This document shows positions 1-5,614 of a stretch of DNA of 5,614 bases, one piece after another. This DNA is from Bryobacterales bacterium (GTDB taxonomy: Bacteria > Acidobacteriota > Terriglobia > Bryobacterales > Bryobacteraceae). Numbering within the stretch: the first letter of the stretch is position 1; each line of letters begins with the position of its first letter. Where the stretch lies: NCBI GenBank assembly GCA_020853155.1, contig JADYZL010000176.1, forward strand, positions 1 through 5,614. The letters run 5' to 3'. The translations under genes were made by a program, and so were the position numbers. Under the pieces are notes generated by a model. It was given only the letters and a program-made list of their open reading frames with translations. It had not been told where the DNA came from and searched no databases.

Positions 1-75
1 CCATCGTGGTGGAAAAAAGGAAGCTAGGAAATTCCAATCCTCGTCCGATGCATTGGGGATCGACATGCTCACCAC
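1..75 (-). CDS. Probable transposase, N-terminal 25 residues only
   Basis: A minus-strand frame stays open from a GTG at 75 to the window edge and includes MSIPNASDEDWNFLASFF followed by PPRW from the ATG at 66. Starts are possible at GTG 75, GTG 72 or ATG 66. GGGAG at 85-89 lies about nine bases before GTG 75, which favours that start. The pattern P-x-x-SDE-x-W-x-x-L-x-x-x-(L/F)PP-x-W resembles, from memory, the beginnings of some IS4-family DDE transposases. No catalytic residue is inside the window, so the family assignment is weak. The reading direction is the same as that of the interrupted receptor gene. It could also be the start of an unrelated small protein. Confidence 0.4.
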   Translation of the reverse strand, partial: MVSMSIPNASDEDWNFLASFFPPRW

Positions 76-122
76 GGTATCAGACTCCCACTGCCGATGC
101 AATAAACAAGTTAGCGCTTATG
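1..122 (-). mobile_element. Left end of an insertion sequence (IS4-like, tentative), cut by the window edge
   Basis: On the minus strand the receptor gene reads ...GGC TCC GCC G and then changes abruptly to CATAAGCGCTAACTTG, a more AT-rich stretch with no resemblance to receptor coding sequence. About 45 bases later a ribosome binding site (GGGAG) and an open reading frame begin and run off the window edge. A non-coding end, then a start codon, breaking a conserved gene, is the usual arrangement of an insertion sequence. Several IS4-family ends begin with CAT, which makes position 122 a reasonable guess for the terminal base, but the second end and any target duplication lie outside the window. 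The alternative is a deletion or rearrangement that joined unrelated DNA to the receptor gene. Confidence 0.5.
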
Positions 123-1026
123 CGGCGGAGCCGCCCCAGCGGTCATAGTCGAAATCCGTGCGCGGCTGGGATTGGGCGTTGGCGAACCACTGGTTGGCGA
201 AGAGGCTCGGCGACATCTTGTAGTAGTAGGCCGAGCCATGGAAATCGTTGGCGCCGGATTTAATGCTGATGTTTGTGACGCCGCCTTCGGTGTTGCCGAA
301 TTGTGCATCGAAGGTGGCGCTCTGGACCTTGAACTCCTGCACGATATCGGCCGGGGGGACGTAAGATGCGGTGACCTCATTCGCGTTCGCGGTGGCGGTG
401 GCCGGAATGCCGTCGATGGTGACATCGCTCCGGTTCTGACGGGTGCCGTTGATGGCATAACCGATGATATGCGTCGGCTCGAATGGGCGATCCAGCGTGG
501 CGGAAGCGATATTCTGGCTGACTCCGGCGGAGAGGCCGATCAAGGCGAAAGGCTGGCCATGCGCGATGGGCAACTCCGTGATGCGTTTGGAATCGACTAC
601 CTGACCGACGGAGCCTGTGGCGGATTCGAGCAGCGGCGTCTCCGCCGTCACGGTGATGCTCTGGTCCGTGGCGCCAAGCTCCAAAACCATATCGATGCTC
701 ACGCGATCCCCGACGCTGACGGTCACATTGGGGCGGACGGCTCTCTTGAACCCGGTGAAGGTGGCTGCGACCTCGTACTCGCCGGGAATGAGATAGGGCG
801 CCTGATACAACCCCGATTCATTCGAACGAAAGACTTGTTTCGCGCCTTGCGCCTTGTTCGTGACCTCTACCGTGGCGCCTGGAATGGCCGCGCCGGATTG
901 ATCCGTGACCGTTCCCACGATGGTTCCTCTGGATTCCTGGGAGAAGAGTGCCGCCATTCCGGAAATGGCGATCAGGAAAAGGACGGGAAGAATACGGCTC
1001 GCGCCGGGGATGGTTCTTTGCAACAT
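118..1026 (-). pseudogene. TonB-dependent receptor (Oar-like), truncated after the plug domain
   Basis: This is the first 302 residues of an outer-membrane TonB-dependent receptor, a class that imports large substrates such as glycans or metal chelates. A signal peptide covers residues 1-30 (hydrophobic core LPVLFLIAISGMAALF). A CarboxypepD_reg-like beta-sandwich follows at about 34-115 (GTIVGTVTDQSGAAIPGATV, then a FRSNESGLYQAPYLIPGEY-type segment), then the plug at about 130-290, with INGTRQNRSDVTIDG, FDAQFGNTEGGVTNISIKSG and FHGSAYYY. Intact members are about 1000-1200 residues long and continue through RxGGSxGGP into a barrel. Here the frame reads RWGGSAA and then meets TAA, where foreign sequence begins. 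The start is the ATG at 1026: AAGGAG precedes it by nine bases and the signal peptide begins there, whereas a longer frame from 1086 adds 20 residues without a good site. Without the barrel the product cannot transport. The substrate cannot be told. Confidence 0.85.
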
Positions 1027-1035
1027 GGCGGGATG

Positions 1036-1041
1036 CTCCTT
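1036..1041 (-). promoter_or_regulatory. Ribosome binding site of the receptor gene
   Basis: Read on the minus strand this is AAGGAG, nine bases before the ATG at 1026. It decides that start over an in-frame upstream codon at 1086. Confidence 0.7.
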
Positions 1042-1136
1042 GGATTCGATCTCAACCAAAGCGATGGAATCTGGCCACGAGGGCAATGATTCCGTTAGGG
1101 CATCGTCGCCTCTCGTGCAGGCAAAAGGAAGTATGC

Positions 1137-1177
1137 AACGGCTGGTAACCGGTTAGGAACCGGTTACCGGAGCCGTT
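1137..1177. promoter_or_regulatory. Compound inverted repeat, probable operator between divergent genes
   Basis: The left arm AACGGCTGGTAACCGGTT (1137-1154) and the right arm (1158-1177) are reverse complements over 18 pairs, apart from two extra bases GG at 1169-1170. The spacer is AGG. Inside lie two copies of the palindrome AACCGGTT (1147-1154 and 1158-1165), with centres 11 bp apart, about one helical turn. AACCGGTT with a central CG is typical of LacI-family operators. The element sits 111 bp before the receptor start and 3 bp before the start of the divergent gene, overlapping that gene's GGAG. A weak -10-like CATACT for the receptor lies just beyond it (1130-1135, minus strand), so its -35 region would fall inside the repeat. 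As RNA it could also fold into a long hairpin. The binding protein is unknown. Confidence 0.7.
1169..1172 (+). promoter_or_regulatory. Ribosome binding site of the divergent membrane protein gene
   Basis: GGAG lies eight bases before the ATG at 1181. A second in-frame ATG at 1199 has only TAGGG two bases upstream, which is too close, so 1181 is preferred. The site lies at the right arm of the inverted repeat, so folding of the transcript or occupancy of the operator could affect expression. Confidence 0.5.
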
Positions 1178-1180
1178 TGA

Positions 1181-2503
1181 ATGACATACACTAGGGCCAT
1201 GGAAGCCGTTGAGACAAGCCGCATTCTTCTTGAAGAAGAATTGACGCGCTTGCTGCACAGCGAGAGCTTTCGCAACACGGAATCATTGCGCCGTCTGCTC
1301 GCGTATCTCACGAAGGCGTATCTCGACGGGCGGGGGAGAGACCTTAAAGAATACGCCATTGGCCGTGACGTGATGGGCAAGCCCGAGGATTACGACCCTC
1401 GGATTGACTCTTCCGTCCGCGTGCAAGTCTCCAAGCTGCGCCAGCGGCTGGAACAGTATTACGCAACCGAAGGGCGACATTCGACCCACCAGATCCGCTT
1501 GCCGAAAGGGAATTACGAAATTGCGCTGGAGGAGAGAACGGAAGCCGCGGCGGCGCCGGGGATGAAAGAGGGGGGAAAGGCGGGGACCGGGCGCTGGCGT
1601 CTTGCGGCGATATTGCTTGGAGTATGCACGGTGCTTCTTTCGGCAGCGTGCGTCGCGCTTCTGGTGCAATCGCCTGTAACCCCCGTGGCGGTCGTCGAAT
1701 CCACGCCGGAGATGAGCCAGTTCTGGTCTCCGTTCGCTCAAGCCGAGCGTCCGCTGACGGTGGTGCTGGGGAGCCCCCTCTTTATCCGCTTTCACAGCGG
1801 CTACTACCGGGATGCATGGGCCAACACCTGGGATGAGGTGCAAGCCACCGTGCCGCTGAATGAGATCGCGAAGGCGCTGAAGTCTCCAACTCCCGCGGCA
1901 GAGACGAGGCGCTGGGCGCCGTTCGGCGAGGCTGTCGCCGCCTTCCGGATCGCGCAACTCCTGAGCCCCGCCATCGCCGGCTTCCAGATTCGCCGGAGCA
2001 GCGTGCTCTCCTGGGAAGATATGCGAGCTTCCGATCTGATCATCCTTGGCCCGCGGAAATTCAACCCGCAGTTGCGGGATCTGCCGGTGGAGCAGGACTT
2101 CGTAATTGAGGAAGGCGAGGTACGGAATCTGCGGCCGCAGGCGGGAGAACTGCCTGTGTACCGCCGGACCGCGTCCCCGGAAGTGGACGATATTCCGGAT
2201 GATTTCGCGGTGATCACGCGGCTACGGGCATCGCGCGGATTTGGAGAGATCCTGGTGCTGGCATCCACCACCACGGAGGGAACGTGGGCGGCGGCGGAAT
2301 ACGTATCGAACCCCAACGATATGGCGGAACTGATTCGGCACGTGAGCGCGGGCGGGGCGGGACTTCCGGAACGGTTTCAGGTGCTCATCCGATGCCAGTT
2401 CAAGAACCAGGTCCCGATTCGCAGCACCTATCTGACGCACCATCTCCTCGGGGAGCGCCAGGCCCCCGATGCCGCTGCAGGCATCCCGACAGCCGCACGC
2501 TGA
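1181..2503 (+). CDS. Membrane-anchored winged-helix-like regulator with exported domain of unknown function
   Basis: This is a 440-residue protein. Residues about 12-118 form a cytoplasmic domain with FRNTESLRRLLAYLTKAYL, KEYAIG, the DPRIDSSVRVQVSKLRQRL block and a closing IRLPKGNYEI hairpin. This pattern recurs in Acidobacteriota proteins, where it resembles the OmpR/CadC type winged helix; the SVRVQVSKLR segment would be the recognition helix. A basic, glycine-rich linker leads to one membrane helix at about 138-163. The remaining 275 residues would lie outside the cytoplasm, match no family I recognise, and contain no obvious catalytic motif. The topology matches ToxR/CadC one-component regulators that sense outside and bind DNA inside. 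The gene is divergent from the receptor gene across a strong inverted repeat, which suggests it controls that gene, itself, or both; this is inference. If translation began at the ATG at 1199, only six residues would be lost. Confidence 0.75.
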   Translation: MTYTRAMEAVETSRILLEEELTRLLHSESFRNTESLRRLLAYLTKAYLDGRGRDLKEYAIGRDVMGKPEDYDPRIDSSVRVQVSKLRQRLEQYYATEGRHSTHQIRLPKGNYEIALEERTEAAAAPGMKEGGKAGTGRWRLAAILLGVCTVLLSAACVALLVQSPVTPVAVVESTPEMSQFWSPFAQAERPLTVVLGSPLFIRFHSGYYRDAWANTWDEVQATVPLNEIAKALKSPTPAAETRRWAPFGEAVAAFRIAQLLSPAIAGFQIRRSSVLSWEDMRASDLIILGPRKFNPQLRDLPVEQDFVIEEGEVRNLRPQAGELPVYRRTASPEVDDIPDDFAVITRLRASRGFGEILVLASTTTEGTWAAAEYVSNPNDMAELIRHVSAGGAGLPERFQVLIRCQFKNQVPIRSTYLTHHLLGERQAPDAAAGIPTAAR

Positions 2504-2568
2504 CGGCGGCCGGTCGCGCTTGATCGCCTGCAAGGGATCTCCGCCGCCAGGGGCTGCGCCGTTCCACG

Positions 2569-4659
2569 CTATTTGCGGAGGGCGGAGAGGAGATTGCTGA
2601 AATCGTCGGTCCAGAGCAGCTTCGTATCGGGCTGGGTGGTGGCGGCGATGGGGCCTTCGAGGCTTTCGTGGGCGAGAAGGCGTTGATCCCGGACGAGGAC
2701 CGCCCAGAGAGCGGGGAAGAAGCCTTTCGTGGAGTCTCCGCCGGAGCGGATGAAGCGGACGGTGAAGCCTTGCTTTTCGCCTGCGCTTTTCACCACGGGC
2801 ATCAGGTCTAAGTACCGGTTGCTGATGTGGACGGCCATCGCGCCATCCTGTGCGAGGTGCTTGTTGTAGAGTGCGAAGGCCTCCGCGGTGAGCAGGTGCA
2901 TGGGGATGGAATCGCCGGAGAAGGCATCGAGCACAAACACGTCGTAACGGTTGGGCGGTTCCGATTCGAGAACGACGCGCGCGTCTCCCATGCGGACCTG
3001 GGTCCCCTCGGAGCAGGCGCTGAGGAAGGAGAACCGGGAGCGTGCGAAATGCTCCACGAGGGGGTCAATCTCATAGAAAACCACGCGGTCTTTCGGCGGG
3101 TTGTTTGCAGCGAGGCTGCCCACGCCCAGGCCGACGATGCCGATCCGCATGCCTTCCTTGGGGTTGATATCGCGGACGGCGCGCAGCAGACGGCGCACGC
3201 CGGAATCCGGGCCGAAATAGGAGGCCGATTCGCAATTCCGGTCTTTCGCCAGGAATTGCAGGCCGTGGCTGGTGCTGCCGTGGGCGAGCTGGCGGAAAGT
3301 ATCCGGGGATTCCCCCTTCACGAGCACACGCAGAGCGCCGAAGAAATTGCGGGCGGTTTCGATCTGGCCGGAACGCATGGCCACCAGCGGCATCGCCAGA
3401 ACAAGTGCGGCGGCGCAGAGCGCGGGAAGGGTCTGCAATTCGGCGGGCATGCGCGTGAAGGTTTGCAGCTTCGTGCCCTGAAAGGCCACCCAGAAGACCA
3501 GCAAACCGCAGAGGCCGAGGCCGATGTTCAGCTCCCAATAGCTGCTGAAGACATACGGAGCGACGATGCCCACAAAGATGCCGCCCACGGCGCCACCGAC
3601 GGAAACCATGAGATAGAACTGCGTGAGATGGCGGGGAGCGGGCCGCCGCGCGTAGAGTTCTCCGTGGCAGAAGAGGGAAGCGACGAACATCCCGATGCAG
3701 TAGATCGAGATGACCGCCACGTAGTTCCCCGCGAAGAGGCCGAAGGAGATCGAGATGCCCAGGAGGAAGACGAAGAAGACGGTGAGCCAGCGGATGGCGA
3801 GGCGCGGCAGGAAGTCGAAGTATTCAAAGCAGATCGCAAATGTCAGCAGGTAGAGCGACAGAGGCAGCACCCAGAGGAAGGGAACCGGGGCGACATCCTG
3901 GGTGAGTTGGTTGGTGATGCCCAGGAAAAGGATGCTGGGGCAGGCGGCGAAGGCCATCCAGGTGAGGCGGTCAGCCCAATTGGGAGGCGCGGTTTCGCCG
4001 CTTCCGGTGGATTCGGAGGCGGGGGCGGGCAGGGCGGCTTCGGGCTCATTGCGGGAGGCCCACCAGCGGGAGGCCATCAGCAGCCCGATCGAGAGGACGA
4101 ACGCGGCATAGCCGACGGCCCAATAGTCAAACTGATGGCGTAGGCCGATCATGGGCTCGATCAGGAAGGGGTAACTCAGCAGGCCGAGGATGGAGGCCAG
4201 GTTCGAGAGACTGAAGAGGCGGTATGGCACGGCCCCATGGCGGAAGCGGGCTAGCCAGGCTTGCACGAGCGGGGAGGTGCTCGAAAGCAGGAAGTAGGGC
4301 AGACCGAGGGTGGCGGCCAGCATGGCGAGGATGCGCCAGGTGGGGGCCTCGCCTGCAAGAGGCTTCCAGGAATCGGCGGGCATCACGGGAATGAAAAATA
4401 GAGAGAGAGCGAGCAGCGCGCCATGCACCAGAAATTGATTGCGAGAGCGCAGGCGCGAGGAAAGCACGTGGGCGTACGTGTAGCCTCCTAGCAGCATGGT
4501 TTGGAAAAACACGAGAGCGGTCGTCCAGACCTGGGGCGCGCCGCCGAACCAAGGCAGGATGTACTTCGAATAGACGGGCTGAATCTGAAAAAGCAGGACG
4601 GCGCTCAAGAACACCGTCACGGCATCGAGCACTAGCCCCATTGGTTGCCGGTTGGACAC
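2569..4659 (-). CDS. Fused multi-pass membrane protein/spermidine-synthase-like enzyme
   Basis: This is a 696-residue inner-membrane protein. About 13 hydrophobic helices occupy residues 8-428, with a hydrophilic loop at about 201-230. The helices are followed by a RNFFGALRV beta-hairpin (438-446), HGSTSHG (460-466) and a Rossmann domain: YFGPDSGV, RIGIVGLGVGSLA (505-517), the acidic strand end VFYEIDP (527-533), MGDARVVLE (557-565) and YDVFVLDAFSGDSIP (572-586). These match the spermidine-synthase fold, with GLGVG in place of the GGGDG of soluble enzymes and D577/D583 near the position of the catalytic aspartate. Families with this fusion are annotated as fused MFS/spermidine synthase; substrate and product are not established, and polyamine synthesis is only a possibility. 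Translation starts at GTG 4659, since AAGGGAGG lies five bases upstream and the ATG at 4641 has no site. The gene converges on the regulator gene, and I see no clear terminator in the 65-bp gap between them. Confidence 0.85.
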   Translation of the reverse strand: MSNRQPMGLVLDAVTVFLSAVLLFQIQPVYSKYILPWFGGAPQVWTTALVFFQTMLLGGYTYAHVLSSRLRSRNQFLVHGALLALSLFFIPVMPADSWKPLAGEAPTWRILAMLAATLGLPYFLLSSTSPLVQAWLARFRHGAVPYRLFSLSNLASILGLLSYPFLIEPMIGLRHQFDYWAVGYAAFVLSIGLLMASRWWASRNEPEAALPAPASESTGSGETAPPNWADRLTWMAFAACPSILFLGITNQLTQDVAPVPFLWVLPLSLYLLTFAICFEYFDFLPRLAIRWLTVFFVFLLGISISFGLFAGNYVAVISIYCIGMFVASLFCHGELYARRPAPRHLTQFYLMVSVGGAVGGIFVGIVAPYVFSSYWELNIGLGLCGLLVFWVAFQGTKLQTFTRMPAELQTLPALCAAALVLAMPLVAMRSGQIETARNFFGALRVLVKGESPDTFRQLAHGSTSHGLQFLAKDRNCESASYFGPDSGVRRLLRAVRDINPKEGMRIGIVGLGVGSLAANNPPKDRVVFYEIDPLVEHFARSRFSFLSACSEGTQVRMGDARVVLESEPPNRYDVFVLDAFSGDSIPMHLLTAEAFALYNKHLAQDGAMAVHISNRYLDLMPVVKSAGEKQGFTVRFIRSGGDSTKGFFPALWAVLVRDQRLLAHESLEGPIAATTQPDTKLLWTDDFSNLLSALRK

Positions 4660-4664
4660 CGCCG

Positions 4665-4672
4665 CCTCCCTT
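4665..4672 (-). promoter_or_regulatory. Ribosome binding site selecting a GTG start
   Basis: The minus strand reads AAGGGAGG, five bases before GTG at 4659. The next ATG is 18 bases further in and would be too far from this site, so the GTG start is well supported. Confidence 0.7.
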
Positions 4673-4920
4673 GCTGGCCTTGGCCTGGCATTGCGTTAAC
4701 GATTGCGCAGTCTCAGGTGTGGGCCGTTCTTGCGGCATCTGTTGCGATGCGGCCACGCCCGGCTCCGGCCTGACGCACGCTCCTGTGTAAGTTCGAGTGT
4801 GCGGAAAGCGGGAGTTTATCCAGAAAGCTACCTTTATCACTGTAACCGAAGATGCTTCGATTACGAGTACTTTTGGTACCTTTTTTTGAGTGTGAGTAGG
4901 CTGGAGGGCTGGAAGAGGAG
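4673..4920. other. Intergenic region upstream of the synthase-like gene, no gene seen
   Basis: No convincing coding frame fills this stretch. The part from about 4790 to 4910 is more AT-rich than its surroundings and is the likely place for the promoter of the synthase-like gene. GATAAA hexamers on the minus strand (in TGATAAAG near 4834-4841 and TGGATAAA near 4815-4822) could be -10 elements, but neither has a convincing -35 partner. Small structures include a five-pair hairpin CGAAG-ATG-CTTCG (4847-4859) and two GTAC copies (4867-4870, 4876-4879) before a run of seven T (4881-4887). None is strong enough to name. Confidence 0.4.
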
Positions 4921-4961
4921 AAAGGGAGAGGCCGGGTGCTCCGACGGCAGCCGGCCTCTCC
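4921..4961 (-). terminator. Intrinsic-terminator-like hairpin after the MoeB-rhodanese gene
   Basis: Perfect 11-bp arms, GGAGAGGCCGG (4951-4961 read on the minus strand) and CCGGCCTCTCC (4925-4935 read on the minus strand), enclose a 15-base loop. The hairpin begins eight bases past the TAA of the minus-strand gene. It is followed by CTTTCTCCTCTTCC, which is pyrimidine-rich but not a true U run, so termination may be incomplete or Rho-assisted. No gene on the plus strand would use it. Confidence 0.65.
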
Positions 4962-4969
4962 GGGTTGGG

Positions 4970-5614
4970 TTAGTACTTGGGCACGCTGGGGTCGACTTCG
5001 TCGCTCCAGGCCAGGATGCCGCCCTTGACGTTCCAAACGTTCTTGAAGCCGGCTTCCTTGAGGATGCCGCAGGCCTTTCCGCTGCGGACGCCGCTGCGGC
5101 AGTGCATGACGATCTCGGCGGCGGGGTCGAGTTCGCTTAGGCGCTGGGGCAGCGTTCCCAGGGGGATCAGTATGGCTTCCGGCAGGTTGCAGATCTGGTG
5201 CTCATGCACCTCGCGGACATCCACCAGGACGAAGTTCTCTTTGCGGTCGAGCTTCGCCTTGAGTTCCTTGACGGTGATCTCCGGCACGGGGGACGCCACG
5301 GGAGCGGGGGCTTCGCTCGCATGAGGAACGCCGCAGAACTCCTGATAATCGATGAGCTTCTTGATAGTGGGGTGGGGCGCGCCGGGCGCCCAGGCCGGAT
5401 CCCGTCGGACTTTGAAGAAACGGAAATCCATATCGAGGGCGTTGTAAATCATGAGGCGGCCGATGAGCGGCTTGCCGATGCCCAGGATTAGTTTGACGGT
5501 TTCCGTGGCTTGCAGCAGGCCGACCGTTCCAGGGAGGATGCCGAGCACGCCGCCTTCCGCGCACGAGGGCACCAGTCCGGGGGGCGGCGGCTCCGGATAG
5601 AGGCAGCGATAGCA
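4970..5614 (-). CDS. moeB: MoeB/ThiF-type adenylyltransferase with C-terminal rhodanese domain, C-terminal part
   Basis: The last 214 residues are visible; the ATP-binding N-terminal half lies beyond the right edge (whole MoeZ/MOCS3-like proteins are about 390 residues). The fragment opens with CYRCLYPEPPPPGLVPSCAEG, the crossover region with the first zinc CxxC and the conserved cysteine of PSCAE, then GILPGTVGLLQATETVKLILG. A C-terminal rhodanese domain (about 112-207) has VLVDVRE and the active-site loop CRSGVRS (Cys172 of the fragment), with a WNVKGGILAW ending. Such proteins adenylate the C-terminal glycine of a ubiquitin-like sulfur carrier (MoaD, ThiS or CysO type) and pass persulfide sulfur to it, for molybdopterin, thiamine or cysteine synthesis. 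Which carrier this one serves cannot be read here. The second CxxC of the usual zinc site, expected in a CPVCG-x-x-PTI context, is WAPGAPHPTI instead (WAPG at 5381-5392). A terminator-like hairpin follows the stop. Confidence 0.9.
   Translation of the reverse strand, partial: CYRCLYPEPPPPGLVPSCAEGGVLGILPGTVGLLQATETVKLILGIGKPLIGRLMIYNALDMDFRFFKVRRDPAWAPGAPHPTIKKLIDYQEFCGVPHASEAPAPVASPVPEITVKELKAKLDRKENFVLVDVREVHEHQICNLPEAILIPLGTLPQRLSELDPAAEIVMHCRSGVRSGKACGILKEAGFKNVWNVKGGILAWSDEVDPSVPKY

Noticed and set aside
6..263. 85-codon plus-strand frame across the left junction
   Set aside because: It crosses from the mobile-element end into the antisense of the receptor gene, and its arginine/serine-rich product has no family features.
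172..1089. Long open frame on the plus strand, 305 codons, opposite the receptor gene
   Set aside because: It mirrors the receptor coding frame, has no recognisable domain, and long antisense frames are expected in GC-rich coding DNA.
1283..1957. 224-codon minus-strand frame opposite the regulator gene
   Set aside because: It has a basic, proline-rich composition, no motif and no ribosome binding site; the plus-strand frame is the real gene.
2504..2568. Possible bidirectional terminator between the convergent genes (CGGCGG and CCGCCG)
   Set aside because: The arms pair over only about six bases across a loop of about 31, and no T run follows in either direction.
2827..4143. 438-codon plus-strand frame opposite the synthase-like gene
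   Set aside because: The translation is rich in E, H, G and D with no domain or membrane pattern; the minus strand carries clear membrane helices and synthase motifs, so this is a shadow.
4127..4840. 237-codon minus-strand frame starting MIKVAFWINSRF in the spacer
   Set aside because: Most of it overlaps the synthase-like gene out of frame, and the unique N-terminal part has no recognisable features.
4866..4887. GTAC-TTTTG-GTAC followed by seven T, resembling a plus-strand terminator
   Set aside because: The stem is only four pairs and no plus-strand gene ends nearby.
4703..5140. 145-codon plus-strand frame spanning the spacer and the end of the moeB-like gene
   Set aside because: It runs antisense to the rhodanese domain and through a terminator hairpin, with no domain of its own.

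Overview
The window looks like a high-GC chromosomal segment from an Acidobacteriota member, most likely of the Solibacter/Bryobacter kind. This rests on three features: an Oar-like TonB-dependent receptor with an N-terminal carboxypeptidase-regulatory-like domain, a membrane-anchored protein with an N-terminal domain (KEYAIG, DPRIDSSVRVQVSKLR) that I associate with Acidobacteriota, and a fused membrane/spermidine-synthase-like protein. The lineage is inferred from protein style, not from a marker gene.

Layout, left to right. Bases 1-122 are the end of an insertion-sequence-like element on the minus strand, carrying the first codons of a probable transposase. It abuts, and appears to interrupt, a minus-strand TonB-dependent receptor gene (118-1026). 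That gene keeps its signal peptide, regulatory-like domain and plug, but stops exactly where the conserved RxGGSxGGP segment before the barrel should continue. Between this gene and a divergent plus-strand gene lies a 154-bp spacer. It contains an 18-pair inverted repeat (1137-1177) built around two AACCGGTT palindromes 11 bp apart, which is the most striking non-coding signal here. The plus-strand gene (1181-2503) encodes a cytoplasmic winged-helix-like domain, one membrane helix and an exported domain of unknown function, so it may be a one-component regulator or signalling partner of the receptor.

Convergent to it is a large minus-strand gene (2569-4659) for a protein with about 13 membrane helices and a C-terminal spermidine-synthase-like Rossmann domain. 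It starts at GTG behind a strong ribosome binding site. A spacer of about 310 bp follows. Its right end holds a strong hairpin (4925-4961) placed as terminator for the last gene, a minus-strand MoeB/ThiF-type adenylyltransferase with a C-terminal rhodanese domain (4970 to beyond the right edge). That enzyme keeps one CxxC of the usual zinc site but has WAPG where the second CxxC is expected.

The receptor and the divergent membrane protein are plausibly one regulatory unit, now damaged by the insertion. The synthase-like gene and the MoeB-rhodanese gene look like separate transcription units. I see no RNA genes, CRISPR array or phage genes.
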